Below, one piece after another: positions 5,226 to 13,021 of a stretch of 28,118 nucleotides of DNA; positions within the stretch are counted from its first letter, which is position 1, and every line of letters begins with the position of its first letter. Both the position numbers and the translations under genes were made by a program. A model generated the notes under the pieces. It had not been told where the DNA came from, ran no database searches, and was given only the letters and a program-made list of their open reading frames with translations. The DNA comes from Aliivibrio_A kagoshimensis (lineage in GTDB: Bacteria; Pseudomonadota; Gammaproteobacteria; Enterobacterales; Vibrionaceae), in assembly GCF_050337105.1 (NCBI RefSeq), contig NZ_JAKJSQ010000053.1, positions 1-28,118 of the forward strand. The letters are read 5' to 3'.

Positions 5226-5864
5226 CTATTTCACGAAACTCAGGGCGCTATCTAAACAACTAAAGTCTTGAATACGTTGGTAATGATTTACTCTATTACC
5301 GACAATGACTACATTGACCGCTAACTCTTCACATGCCCTTAAGTCCCACTCTGCATCACCAAAATAAGTAACAGGATAGTCACCAATTTGATTTATTGCT
5401 GATTTTGCCAACTCCATAATTTTGATACGAGAGTAGTGATCATTAGAAGACATAATATCTAATTTCTCTGTCTCAAAACCAGCTGATTTCAATTTTATCC
5501 TAGCTGTTTCTCCCCAACCACCAGTAGCAATAGAAACAACATATTTGTCACTATCTAACAGATGTGATAAGAATTTTTTGGCTCCAAGTACTTCTTCAGC
5601 TGGTGACGCTTTAACAGATTGCTGAACATTACGGATAAAAATAGGCTTAACGATATTCTCTAGTTCAGTTAGAGAATACTTGAGACCTTGTTGCTCAATA
5701 AAAGTTTTTAATATGCCTCTGTCAGTGACAAAGGGATAACCCCCCCAATCTGTCGATATTTCAAGACCTGTAGCTTCTCGCACTGCTTCAACAAAACACT
5801 CTTCGTCCATTTCGTATGACTGGAGTAGTGTTCCATCAATATCCAACATTACATGATGTTTCAT
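5226..5864 (-). CDS. HAD-superfamily hydrolase (phosphatase-like)
   Basis: This 212-residue haloacid dehalogenase-family enzyme is likely a small-molecule phosphatase. Motif I is DIDGT with nucleophile Asp8 and acid/base Asp10. Motif II is SIATGG with Thr114. A basic residue around Arg146/Lys148 could serve as motif III. Motif IV is YFGDAEWD with Asp170 and Asp174. The cap insert (about residues 15-85) is of the helical phosphoglycolate-phosphatase type. The substrate cannot be told from sequence. The ATG at 5864 follows AAAGGGAA. R3 copy 2 lies upstream and R1 copy D downstream, so it forms a one-gene module of the accessory zone. Confidence 0.82.
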   Translation of the reverse strand: MKHHVMLDIDGTLLQSYEMDEECFVEAVREATGLEISTDWGGYPFVTDRGILKTFIEQQGLKYSLTELENIVKPIFIRNVQQSVKASPAEEVLGAKKFLSHLLDSDKYVVSIATGGWGETARIKLKSAGFETEKLDIMSSNDHYSRIKIMELAKSAINQIGDYPVTYFGDAEWDLRACEELAVNVVIVGNRVNHYQRIQDFSCLDSALSFVK

Positions 5865-5886
5865 CTAATTCCCTTTAAGCTTATAA

Positions 5887-6054
5887 CATCTTATCACTCA
5901 TAAACCCAACGTACGGTATCATACATATCTCGAAATATTAGTGCTTTACCGAAAAGTTATAAATTTCACTTGTAGAAAGTAGGCTTTGATTTGTAGAAAG
6001 TAGGCATTAAGAAATGAATCAAAAAAACGCTAGCAGAAACCTCTAGCAGGAGAG
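5887..6054. repeat. R3 repeat, copy 2
   Basis: This matches 3926-4064 with substitutions and two local expansions. TTGTAGAAAGTAGGC is duplicated in tandem (about 5971-6004), and GCTAGCAGAAACCTCTAGCAGG doubles the R2 core near the right end. The R2 motif itself has decayed (AGGAGAGAAAGC). This is the last repeat before the conserved ndh region and so marks the edge of the accessory zone. Confidence 0.75.
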
Positions 6055-6098
6055 AAAGCGCTTAATGATGCCACATTGACCGTTACTGGTTACGTGAT

Positions 6099-6133
6099 AA
6101 AAATGCCAGTATTCTTTGAGTACTGGCATTTTT
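6099..6133. terminator. Terminator downstream of ndh
   Basis: AAAAATGCCAGTA (6099-6111) and TACTGGCATTTTT (6121-6133) form a 13-bp stem with A and T tracts on opposite sides, so it can work in both directions. It begins two bases after the ndh stop and separates ndh from the accessory zone. Confidence 0.88.
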
Positions 6134-6134
6134 T

Positions 6135-7424
6135 TTAATGCAATTTAAGGTTTGGACGTAAAACTCGATTGATTCGTCCGACTAACATCATTAGTCCGGT
6201 CTTAAACAGACCATGCAGTGCGATTAAATGCATTCGATATAGAGAGATATAGACGATGCGTGCAATCCTCCCCTCGATCATCATAGAACCTTTGGTCAAA
6301 TTACCCATTAAACTGCCCACTGTGGTGAATCGGCTTAACGACACTAAAGAACCATGGTCTTTATACACATACTCTTTTAACTCACGGTCACCAATTTGGC
6401 ACACAATATTTTTAAAGGCATGACTGGCCATCTGGTGGGCTGATTGCGCTCTAGGTGGGACAAAGCTGCCATCCGGTTGTTCGCAACACGCTAAGTCACC
6501 AATGGCATAGATATGATCATCTACGGTGGTTTGCAACGTAGGTTTAACCATCACTTGGTTAATTCGATTACTCTCTAAACCCGCTAGATTCTTCATGAAA
6601 TCAGGGGCTTTAATACCTGCGGCCCACACCATGATTTTAGCTGGAATCAACTCTCCATCTGAGGTAGTCAACCCCAAATCATCTGCTCTAGACACTCTGG
6701 TTGAGGTTAAAACATTGACACCAAGCTTTACCAGCTCATGATGGGCTGCGCTGGAGATTCGAGCAGGAAGCGCAGGTAAGATTCGCTCTCCCGCTTCAAC
6801 TAACGAGACATTCAGTTTAGAGGAGTCTAAATCACCAAAGCCATAGGTACGGAGTTCTTTAACCGCATTATGCAGTTCAGCCGACAGTTCTACCCCCGTT
6901 GCTCCAGCACCCACAATAGCAATATCAACCGTACCTTGGCCTGAATTAGCATGCAGCTTTAAGAATTGATTGTTCATCTCCGTTCTAAAGCGATGTGCCT
7001 CTTCTGGCTTATCTAAAAAGATGCAGTTTTCCGCAACACCAGGCGTATTAAAGTCGTTTGACTTAGAACCAATGGCTAAAATCAGGTAGTCGTACGCTAT
7101 TTCACGACTTGGAATAAGCAGAGATCCTTCATCATCTTTGAGTTCATCGAGTACAATCACTTTTCGCTGACGATCGATGTCAATCAAGCTACCCATCTGA
7201 AAGTTAAAGCTGTGATTTTTAGCGTGGGCACGGTAACTTAGCGCATCGACCCCTTCATCCAGAGAGCCGGTCGCCACTTCATGCAGTAATGGTTTCCACA
7301 AATGGCTGGTATTTCGATCGACTAATGTCACTTCTGCACGTTTTTTTCGTCCTAAAGTACGACCAAATTTAGTGGCTAACTCGAGTCCACCAGCACCGCC
7401 ACCGACAACAACAATTCTCGTCAT
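6135..7424 (-). CDS. ndh: Type II NADH:quinone oxidoreductase
   Basis: This 429-residue membrane-associated flavoprotein transfers electrons from NADH to quinone without pumping protons. The FAD-binding GGGAGG motif (residues 8-13) follows a VVV strand. The NADH-binding IVGAGATGVELSAEL motif lies near residue 170. The AIGDLA motif that closes the FAD site is near residue 306. Length matches E. coli Ndh (about 434), and the C-terminal amphipathic region expected to anchor it to the membrane is present. The ATG at 7424 follows AGGAGAGA. A perfect FNR-box consensus 60 bases upstream suggests anaerobic repression, as known for E. coli ndh. Confidence 0.95.
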   Translation of the reverse strand: MTRIVVVGGGAGGLELATKFGRTLGRKKRAEVTLVDRNTSHLWKPLLHEVATGSLDEGVDALSYRAHAKNHSFNFQMGSLIDIDRQRKVIVLDELKDDEGSLLIPSREIAYDYLILAIGSKSNDFNTPGVAENCIFLDKPEEAHRFRTEMNNQFLKLHANSGQGTVDIAIVGAGATGVELSAELHNAVKELRTYGFGDLDSSKLNVSLVEAGERILPALPARISSAAHHELVKLGVNVLTSTRVSRADDLGLTTSDGELIPAKIMVWAAGIKAPDFMKNLAGLESNRINQVMVKPTLQTTVDDHIYAIGDLACCEQPDGSFVPPRAQSAHQMASHAFKNIVCQIGDRELKEYVYKDHGSLVSLSRFTTVGSLMGNLTKGSMMIEGRIARIVYISLYRMHLIALHGLFKTGLMMLVGRINRVLRPNLKLH

Positions 7425-7483
7425 TAATCTCTCCTAGAAATGTAAAAATTTGCATTCATAGCAACAAGGATAGTGACACCTTG

Positions 7484-7497
7484 TTGATTTAGATCAA
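7484..7497. promoter_or_regulatory. FNR box upstream of ndh
   Basis: TTGATTTAGATCAA fits the FNR consensus TTGAT-N4-ATCAA exactly. It lies 60 bases before the ndh start, where it could overlap the promoter and repress transcription without oxygen. This agrees with the known control of E. coli ndh. Confidence 0.75.
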
Positions 7498-7524
7498 ACT
7501 ATTGTTCTAGGATAACAGTTAATT

Positions 7525-7537
7525 GCGTAATTTACGC
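7525..7537. promoter_or_regulatory. Small palindrome in the ndh upstream region
   Basis: GCGTAA and TTACGC form a perfect 6-bp dyad around one base. It could be an operator for a second ndh regulator. No specific factor is recognised. Confidence 0.3.
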
Positions 7538-7550
7538 GAAATAATTAGCA

Positions 7551-7577
7551 AAAAAGTGTAATAAAATTACACTTTTT
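7551..7577. terminator. Terminator downstream of ycfP
   Basis: AAAAAGTGTAAT and ATTACACTTTTT are perfect 12-base arms around AAA, with T-rich ends in both directions. It lies about 50 bases after the ycfP stop and insulates ndh from the upstream cluster. Confidence 0.75.
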
Positions 7578-7625
7578 ATGGGGGGTATATTTTCACAGGA
7601 ATGCCGTGACTCTTTACTTCGGTAA

Positions 7626-8165
7626 CTAGCTGTTTTTAAATGATTTGATTTTCTGTAAATGCTTCGTCAATTTAACGAATTTATGGGATTCACTATCATC
7701 CCATACAATTTCGTAATATTTTGACAATTCACTCTCGACATCTCTATTATCATTAACCTCATCTTTACTCGCCAAGATGCAAAGACAGTGATTTCGATTC
7801 TTTTCCCTAAATTTTTCGACACACTTAGTCGCAATATCCGCATACTCTTCAGGTCGATCAATTCGTCCCTCCATCGTTAGCTCTGGATGTAGATTAGGAT
7901 TAAATAATACCTGCTTAATGCCACACAAAAATCCGATTCTTTCTGACCAAAAGGCACCTAAACCAACACCACAAATTAGGATATGCTCATCACTACTCTG
8001 TTCAATGACTTTATGGACCTCTTTTAAGAGGTGTTGCATATCGTGTTTAGGGTGCAAGGTACTGTAGTTAATAAAACGAACATCATCATCAATAAATTGA
8101 AGTTGAAGTATTTTCTCGTGATTCCCTGGGCTTGTTGAATCAAAGCCGTGCAGATAAATAATCAT
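7626..8165 (-). CDS. ycfP: YcfP family (UPF0227) alpha/beta-hydrolase-like protein
   Basis: This 179-residue protein closely follows E. coli YcfP (180 residues). Matching stretches are MIIYLHGFDSTSPGNHEKIL at the start, INYSTLHPKHDMQHLLKEV, LICGVGLGAFWSERIGFLCG, RPEEYADIATKCVEKFREKNR and VWDDSESHKF near the end. The fold is that of an alpha/beta hydrolase, but the elbow reads GVGLG without a serine, so classic serine-hydrolase chemistry is doubtful. Its function is unknown. I chose the ATG at 8165, which matches family N-termini and has TTGGA upstream, over a TTG at 8180. In E. coli it sits next to nagZ and ndh; here nagZ is missing between it and thiK. Confidence 0.9.
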   Translation of the reverse strand: MIIYLHGFDSTSPGNHEKILQLQFIDDDVRFINYSTLHPKHDMQHLLKEVHKVIEQSSDEHILICGVGLGAFWSERIGFLCGIKQVLFNPNLHPELTMEGRIDRPEEYADIATKCVEKFREKNRNHCLCILASKDEVNDNRDVESELSKYYEIVWDDSESHKFVKLTKHLQKIKSFKNS

Positions 8166-8256
8166 AAATCCAATGTCCAAATAGTTATTTAGTTCTCACT
8201 ATTTAATCTACCACGAAAGTTATGGTTATAAAGAACAAATAACAAAACGTAGAAAA

Positions 8257-9132
8257 TTAGAGTCNCTCTTTCTCATTAATTGCATTTAATACTGACTCTT
8301 CATGGGCAACAGATTGCACTAAGTAGAGGTAATCTTGGTTAAGTTGATAACCGAGCCGAAACCAGAGTGAACTTAAAAACTGGCACCAAGGGGTCCAGTA
8401 ATGAACAGCATCAATCCAAGGTTGAACATCCTTGATCTCTCGACATTGGCAGTAACCACGGACCGCACTCTCAAGTTCTAATTCATTGGCTAAAATTGAC
8501 ATGGTTAGATCTTGAGACGGATCACTATAAGCGGCGTACTCCCAATCAATCACCTTATAACTATCCGCACTTTTTATGACGTTATACCCACCAAGATCAA
8601 AGTGGCAAAGGGTGGCATTAAAACGTTGAGACTCATCCAGTTGAAGATAGTGTTGGTATAATATTTGGCTGGTTAATGAACGTTGGCTACTCTCTAACTG
8701 TTCCCAGTAATAAGAGAGGCGCTGTTTAAATGAGAAGTGTTGCTTCGCGGTCACCGGCAGTTGATGTAGTTTGGCCAATAGAGTAGTGAGTATAGGCGTC
8801 AGTTTTTTACGGTCATAATCTTCAGGAATAACTTGCCCCTCAATCCACTCAACTAAAATACCAAATGGAAATTGAGCGATGGCGTTAGGTGACAAGTTGG
8901 ATCGGTTAAGCAAGTATAAGAGTTGGTACTCATGGTTACGGTCAATACCAAAAGAGTCAGAAGTGTATGAGATTGGGCGCCACACATAAGGGCACCCATC
9001 AATAACCACTTTCCAGCAACGATTGGTTAATCCCCCTGTTAACGCCTCCACAGATTCAATAGTGAGCTGCTGATTAAGTTTTCGTAAACTGTCATCAGCA
9101 GTAAATGCGTTATCCAGCGAAATTGATTTCAC
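8257..9132 (-). CDS. thiK: Thiamine kinase-like phosphotransferase
   Basis: This 291-residue protein of the APH/choline kinase fold most probably salvages thiamine by phosphorylation. Visible features are LTGGLTNRCWKV (about residues 31-42, nucleotide-binding region), the catalytic loop LCHFDLGGYNVI (about 174-185) and the metal-binding VIDWEYAAYSDPSQDL (about 191-206). The position directly after lpoB matches E. coli thiK (ycfN). The start is GTG at 9132, three bases after the lpoB stop, which implies coupled translation. The base at 8264 is unresolved (n), so the second-last residue is unknown. Confidence 0.82.
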   Translation of the reverse strand: MKSISLDNAFTADDSLRKLNQQLTIESVEALTGGLTNRCWKVVIDGCPYVWRPISYTSDSFGIDRNHEYQLLYLLNRSNLSPNAIAQFPFGILVEWIEGQVIPEDYDRKKLTPILTTLLAKLHQLPVTAKQHFSFKQRLSYYWEQLESSQRSLTSQILYQHYLQLDESQRFNATLCHFDLGGYNVIKSADSYKVIDWEYAAYSDPSQDLTMSILANELELESAVRGYCQCREIKDVQPWIDAVHYWTPWCQFLSSLWFRLGYQLNQDYLYLVQSVAHEESVLNAINEKEXL

Positions 9133-9135
9133 CTG

Positions 9136-9726
9136 TTACCAACCTAGTAGTTTTTTCGCTTCTTGTTTACGGATCTCAGTTTCATCAGCCCATTCGATTA
9201 AGCCGGTTTCAAGATCCATCAAACGCATGGTCATTTTATAGTAAACATCTTTATCACTGCCAGCTTGTTTCACAATGCTCGACAAGTTGCCATAAAGCAT
9301 ATACTGAGCCCCAACCATTTTACCAAACTGTATTGCTGTACTTTGATTGACTAACTCATCATCGTTTTGGAAGTTAAGCTGTTTTCTTACTGACTCAACT
9401 CTGTCCATATCCACGAAACGGAATTTACCTGAATTCAACAATTTGGTACTGATTGAATCGGTGACAGACTCAGTATCAATATGCTCACTGGTTTTATTTT
9501 TAATGCTTTCAACAAAAACAATAGGACGACTATTTTGCGTTAAATGTGCGACTGCACCAGATGACAACATGCTATCAGTCATCTCCATTGCGATTTTCTG
9601 TAGGTCGGTTGAGCCAAATTCAATCGTGGTGGTTTCTGCTGATTGTGCATCACCGTAGCTGACTTTATTTGAGCAACCACCAAGTAGGACGGCCAAGCCT
9701 AAGAGTGCAATTATACCTTTATTCAT
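9136..9726 (-). CDS. lpoB: LpoB, outer-membrane lipoprotein activator of PBP1b
   Basis: This 196-residue lipoprotein has signal peptide and lipobox LLGGC with Cys18. The LpoB-type globular domain spans about residues 60-190. It carries SRPIVFVESIKNKTSEHID, the GKFRFVDMDRVE strand-helix, and the GAQYMLYGNLSS and ETGLIEWADETEIRKQ segments. LpoB reaches from the outer membrane through the peptidoglycan to stimulate the PBP1b synthase. The linker after the lipid anchor is short compared with the long disordered linker of E. coli LpoB. AAAGG precedes the ATG at 9726. It lies between ycfL and thiK, as in E. coli. Confidence 0.9.
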   Translation of the reverse strand: MNKGIIALLGLAVLLGGCSNKVSYGDAQSAETTTIEFGSTDLQKIAMEMTDSMLSSGAVAHLTQNSRPIVFVESIKNKTSEHIDTESVTDSISTKLLNSGKFRFVDMDRVESVRKQLNFQNDDELVNQSTAIQFGKMVGAQYMLYGNLSSIVKQAGSDKDVYYKMTMRLMDLETGLIEWADETEIRKQEAKKLLGW

Positions 9727-9751
9727 AATATCTAAACCTTTTCAAAATTAA

Positions 9752-10138
9752 TTAATCATCAGCACTTCGAATTTGAACTCGAAACTGTGTTGCATTTGGA
9801 TCAATAGCGACACCTTGAATCGTCATGGAATCTAAGCCGCGTACGATAAATTGACGCCATGGTGTGTCTGAACCGTTGACTTCCAAACCCTGTTTATCAT
9901 ACCAATAAAAGCGATATTGCAGATGTTGATCGCCGGTATAGGTACTGGTTACACTTACAACACCTTTTAGAATGCCGTTCGTATCAAGACTGTCTGCACT
10001 GTTTATCACTAAACGTGCTCCAAGAACATTATCACCAAAGAGAACTTGTTGATTTTTACTTTCAACACTAATCCCAGCAGTATTCGAACCGCATCCGACT
10101 AATGTGATTGATAATAGTAAAGCGATAAACCATTTCAT
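9752..10138 (-). CDS. ycfL: YcfL family lipoprotein
   Basis: This 128-residue small lipoprotein has lipobox LVGC with Cys16 after a typical signal sequence (MKWFIALLLSITLVG). The body has a beta-rich DUF1425-type domain with LGARLVINSADSLDTNGILK and the YRFYWYDKQGLEVNG motif (about residues 75-90). Its function is unknown, though it is regularly found beside lpoB. The ATG at 10138 overlaps the stop of the preceding gene (TAATG) and has GGAGAG seven bases upstream, which rules out the longer in-frame start at 10168. Confidence 0.87.
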   Translation of the reverse strand: MKWFIALLLSITLVGCGSNTAGISVESKNQQVLFGDNVLGARLVINSADSLDTNGILKGVVSVTSTYTGDQHLQYRFYWYDKQGLEVNGSDTPWRQFIVRGLDSMTIQGVAIDPNATQFRVQIRSADD

Positions 10139-11580
10139 TACATCTCTCCTAGCTGTTTGTGCCACCATGTCACCGAAGAACCCTGTCTAGACATCCACAC
10201 CAGTGCGGTATGTCCTGCCGCTACGGTAAAGGTAAGCTCTTTACCTGCATAACTGATTGTCTGCGCTCCTGCATCCATTTCCATCGATGCAACAGAAACC
10301 TGTGCTGGCAACGACTGCCAACTTCTTGTATCCGGTTGTTCTGATAACGTATTAAATACATTGATCAGAAGATTACCAATTTCTTCATTTGATGAGCCGC
10401 GTGTTTGTTTACGCAGGCTATCTTTTGCATAAATGCGTAACCCTTGTCTAATCACGATAGCAGGGAGTCGCTCATTAAGGTTATTTTTTGCCATACCGTT
10501 AATATCAACCACAGCGTTACTTTCTACGTTTTCCCCATTGATTAATAGAGGGGTATAGGTTGTTTTGGTGACTTTAGGGTAAACCGGCAGTGCTAAGTTA
10601 TATATAGCAGTATTGCCACGACTATCATACATGGGTAATGGTTGTTTCCACCCTTTTAATGCTTCAACCGTACCCTGTTCATCAATGATGATCACCCTTG
10701 ATTGATTTTTTCCTAACGATACTGGATTACCATACTGCTGTTCCAACAGTCTCAAATCATTCGACATACCCAGTTTTTTTGCCGTTCGCATGGTGGCATC
10801 GATAACGGCTTGATTATTCGGAGAAACCGCTAATGCACGACGGTAATCAACATACGCATTATTTAAGCTGTTGCTTGTTTCGTATAACAACCCAGAGTAA
10901 TAAAAGAGATATCCATTTTGGACTTCAGCCAGTTTTTCGCCGCCATCAGGGTAGCGAGCCAATACTGCACCAACATTGGGTGATATTCCTTTTTTCTTTG
11001 CCGATTGCTCTGCTGACTGTAGCTCACTTTCACGAGATTTTTTTGCCTGTTCTTGAACTTGGTTTGCTCGTCTAACCTCAACTAATGCTCCACTCAAATC
11101 ATTTTTTTTCAGATAGTTAAGTGACATATAAAGATGTAGAAAGCCCAATTCATAATCTGCAGGTTCATAATTGATCATGTTGTCATTGGTTAATAATGAG
11201 CCTGCTGAATTGACTCCTTGCGACAACGATAAGGTCGCTTGGCGTTGCTGCTCTTTGATAGCAAGATCACTCTGCTCAAACGCACCAAGGCTCTGAGGGT
11301 ACTGCTCAGCTAAAAAACTCACTCGGCCGAGCTCAAAATTGTCAAGAATCACCCCGGCAAAATCAGTCTGTTGTCCATCAAGAGCTTGTTGATATTGACC
11401 AATTTTGACTAACTGATAGACATCATGGTGTTGTGACGAGTAGTGGCTAAAGAGATTTCCAGCAGATAGATTGCCGCAAGCCGCCAAAAAAGCAGTCATT
11501 ACTACAATCGTCGTTTTTTGTATTATATGTCTCTGCTTTAGGGCAAGAATTGTGGTTTTTAATTGCTTAATGTCAGACAC
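10138..11580 (-). CDS. COG3014 family lipoprotein with TPR-like repeats
   Basis: This 480-residue predicted lipoprotein has FLAAC with Cys35 after a hydrophobic stretch (residues 24-34), though the N-terminal region before it is long and polar. Residues about 50-270 contain tetratricopeptide-like helices (GQYQQALDGQQ, AEQYPQSLGAFEQSD, LHLYMSLNYLKKNDLSGALVE, AYVDYRRALAVSPNN). The C-terminal half is beta-rich. The family is found beside ycfL and lpoB in marine gammaproteobacteria, suggesting an envelope role, but its activity is unknown. The start is a GTG at 11580 with AAGG nine bases before; a TATAAT 31 bases upstream supports it. Translation is coupled to ycfL. Confidence 0.82.
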   Translation of the reverse strand: MSDIKQLKTTILALKQRHIIQKTTIVVMTAFLAACGNLSAGNLFSHYSSQHHDVYQLVKIGQYQQALDGQQTDFAGVILDNFELGRVSFLAEQYPQSLGAFEQSDLAIKEQQRQATLSLSQGVNSAGSLLTNDNMINYEPADYELGFLHLYMSLNYLKKNDLSGALVEVRRANQVQEQAKKSRESELQSAEQSAKKKGISPNVGAVLARYPDGGEKLAEVQNGYLFYYSGLLYETSNSLNNAYVDYRRALAVSPNNQAVIDATMRTAKKLGMSNDLRLLEQQYGNPVSLGKNQSRVIIIDEQGTVEALKGWKQPLPMYDSRGNTAIYNLALPVYPKVTKTTYTPLLINGENVESNAVVDINGMAKNNLNERLPAIVIRQGLRIYAKDSLRKQTRGSSNEEIGNLLINVFNTLSEQPDTRSWQSLPAQVSVASMEMDAGAQTISYAGKELTFTVAAGHTALVWMSRQGSSVTWWHKQLGEM

Positions 11581-11610
11581 CTAGTAAAACCTTACTCTGT
11601 CGGGGGCTTT

Positions 11611-11639
11611 ATTATACATCAATTTACGTGTCATACGAA
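11611..11639 (-). promoter_or_regulatory. Putative promoter of the COG3014-ycfL-lpoB-thiK cluster
   Basis: A perfect TATAAT (minus strand, 11616-11611) lies 17 bases downstream of a poor -35 match (TTCGTA, 11639-11634). The -35 region is inside the long inverted repeat at 11622-11668, so an activator or repressor bound there could control the promoter. Confidence 0.45.
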
Positions 11640-11668
11640 TTAACAGGATAATTCGTAGACACGTAAAT
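11622..11668. repeat. Long inverted repeat between the peptidase and COG3014 genes
   Basis: Arms 11622-11642 and 11649-11668 pair over 20 bases with one bulged A, around the loop ACAGGA. There is no U-tract after the stem on the minus strand, so a classic terminator is doubtful. It overlaps the predicted promoter and could be an operator, a 5' RNA structure or a palindromic unit. Confidence 0.7.
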
Positions 11669-11695
11669 CGCCACCGAGTTCAGGTGTTTATTAAC

Positions 11696-12913
11696 TTATT
11701 TTTCGTAACCAAATGGATCATCAATTGAATGTGACGGCTCAGTAAACCAAACTGGTCCGGTTTCTCCCATGTAAAAATGATCTTCTAAACGAACACCAAA
11801 CTCACCCGGTACACAAAGCATAGGTTCATTGCTAAAACACATACCCACAGCTAAAGGGGTTTGATCGTTAAGCACTAAATATGGCCACTCATGGATATCT
11901 AAACCAACGCCATGACCTGTTCGGTGTGGCAAACCTGGTATATCATAACCTGGCCCATAACCGTCTTTTTCAAGTACCACTCGAGCGGCTTTATCAACAC
12001 TGGCACACGTTTGGCCAAGTTGCGCAGCATCGAATGCGGCTGCTTGGGCAGCTTTTTCACTGTTCCACACTTGACGTTGACGATCGCTCGCTTCACCAAA
12101 TACATAGGTGCGAGTAATGTCAGAGTTGTAACCATGTAACTGACAACCTGTATCAATCAATACCGTATCATTTACCGTTAGATCTTTTGGTGATTTAACA
12201 CCATGAGGGTACGCACTATCTTCACCAAACAACACAATACAAAAATAAGAACCCGCAGGCGCCCCCACTTTGATATGTGCCTCATGGATAAAATCTTCCA
12301 CCTCTTTTACTGATATACCTTCACGCAAAATACGCGCAGCGGCTTTGTGTACTTCCATGGTCATATCTTTGGCACGTTGTAACAGTGCAATTTCACTATT
12401 TGATTTACATGTACGGCAGCCTGCCGTAACGACTTTGGCATCAATGTAGTTAAATTGTGGTGCCGCCTGACGAATACCATCAAACATAAAAAAAGCGGTA
12501 GATTCATCGATACCAATTGTACCACTAGTAATGCCCATCTCTTTTAGCATGACATTAATCAGCTCTGAAGGGTTTTCATCTTCATGCCAAGTATTGATCT
12601 TTCCTTCGACATTCATGAAGCCAAGCAACGTATCAAGCTCGAAATTTGGGGCTATGAATTCCACGTTTCCTTTGGCCGGAATAATGGCACCAACCATACG
12701 CTCACCCACGCCCCAACGAATACCAGTAAAGTAGTAGAGGTTAGTGCCGGCATTCACATAAATTGCTTCGATTCCCTCTGCTTGCATTATCTGCTGAGCT
12801 TTTGTAATGCGAGCCACAAACTCTTCATGCGTGATGGCGTCTATATCGCCCGTCATGTCATTTAATTTTGCAAGTTCCTGTGGCGCCGTTGAGCCACCTA
12901 CACCTATTGTCAT
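11696..12913 (-). CDS. M24 metallopeptidase, Xaa-Pro peptidase-like
   Basis: This 405-residue protein has a creatinase-type N-terminal domain (about residues 25-170) and a pita-bread catalytic domain (about 180-400). The five expected metal ligands can be placed: two Asp in VLIDTGCQLHGYNSDITRTY (near residues 249 and 260), His in HRTGHGVGLDIHEWP (near 331), Glu in SNEPML and Glu in GVRLEDHF near the C-terminus. It most likely cleaves X-Pro dipeptides or peptides in the cytoplasm. M24 folds also include non-peptidase enzymes, so the substrate is open. AGAGGT lies eight bases before the ATG at 12913. It follows the DUF3565 gene after a gap of about 110 bases. Confidence 0.85.
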   Translation of the reverse strand: MTIGVGGSTAPQELAKLNDMTGDIDAITHEEFVARITKAQQIMQAEGIEAIYVNAGTNLYYFTGIRWGVGERMVGAIIPAKGNVEFIAPNFELDTLLGFMNVEGKINTWHEDENPSELINVMLKEMGITSGTIGIDESTAFFMFDGIRQAAPQFNYIDAKVVTAGCRTCKSNSEIALLQRAKDMTMEVHKAAARILREGISVKEVEDFIHEAHIKVGAPAGSYFCIVLFGEDSAYPHGVKSPKDLTVNDTVLIDTGCQLHGYNSDITRTYVFGEASDRQRQVWNSEKAAQAAAFDAAQLGQTCASVDKAARVVLEKDGYGPGYDIPGLPHRTGHGVGLDIHEWPYLVLNDQTPLAVGMCFSNEPMLCVPGEFGVRLEDHFYMGETGPVWFTEPSHSIDDPFGYEK

Positions 12914-13021
12914 TCGGGTTACCTCTACGAGTTATCATTGATTTTTTTCATTTTTGCATAAAATATATTAATGCGCAGTATAAAATGTCGCATATTTCAG
13001 TTTATATCAAATAACTATCGT

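Noticed and set aside
11696..12913. DMSP lyase DddP assignment for the M24 protein
   Set aside because: DddP is also an M24-fold enzyme and the organism is probably marine, but I see no diagnostic residue favouring it over a peptidase. The general M24 call is safer.
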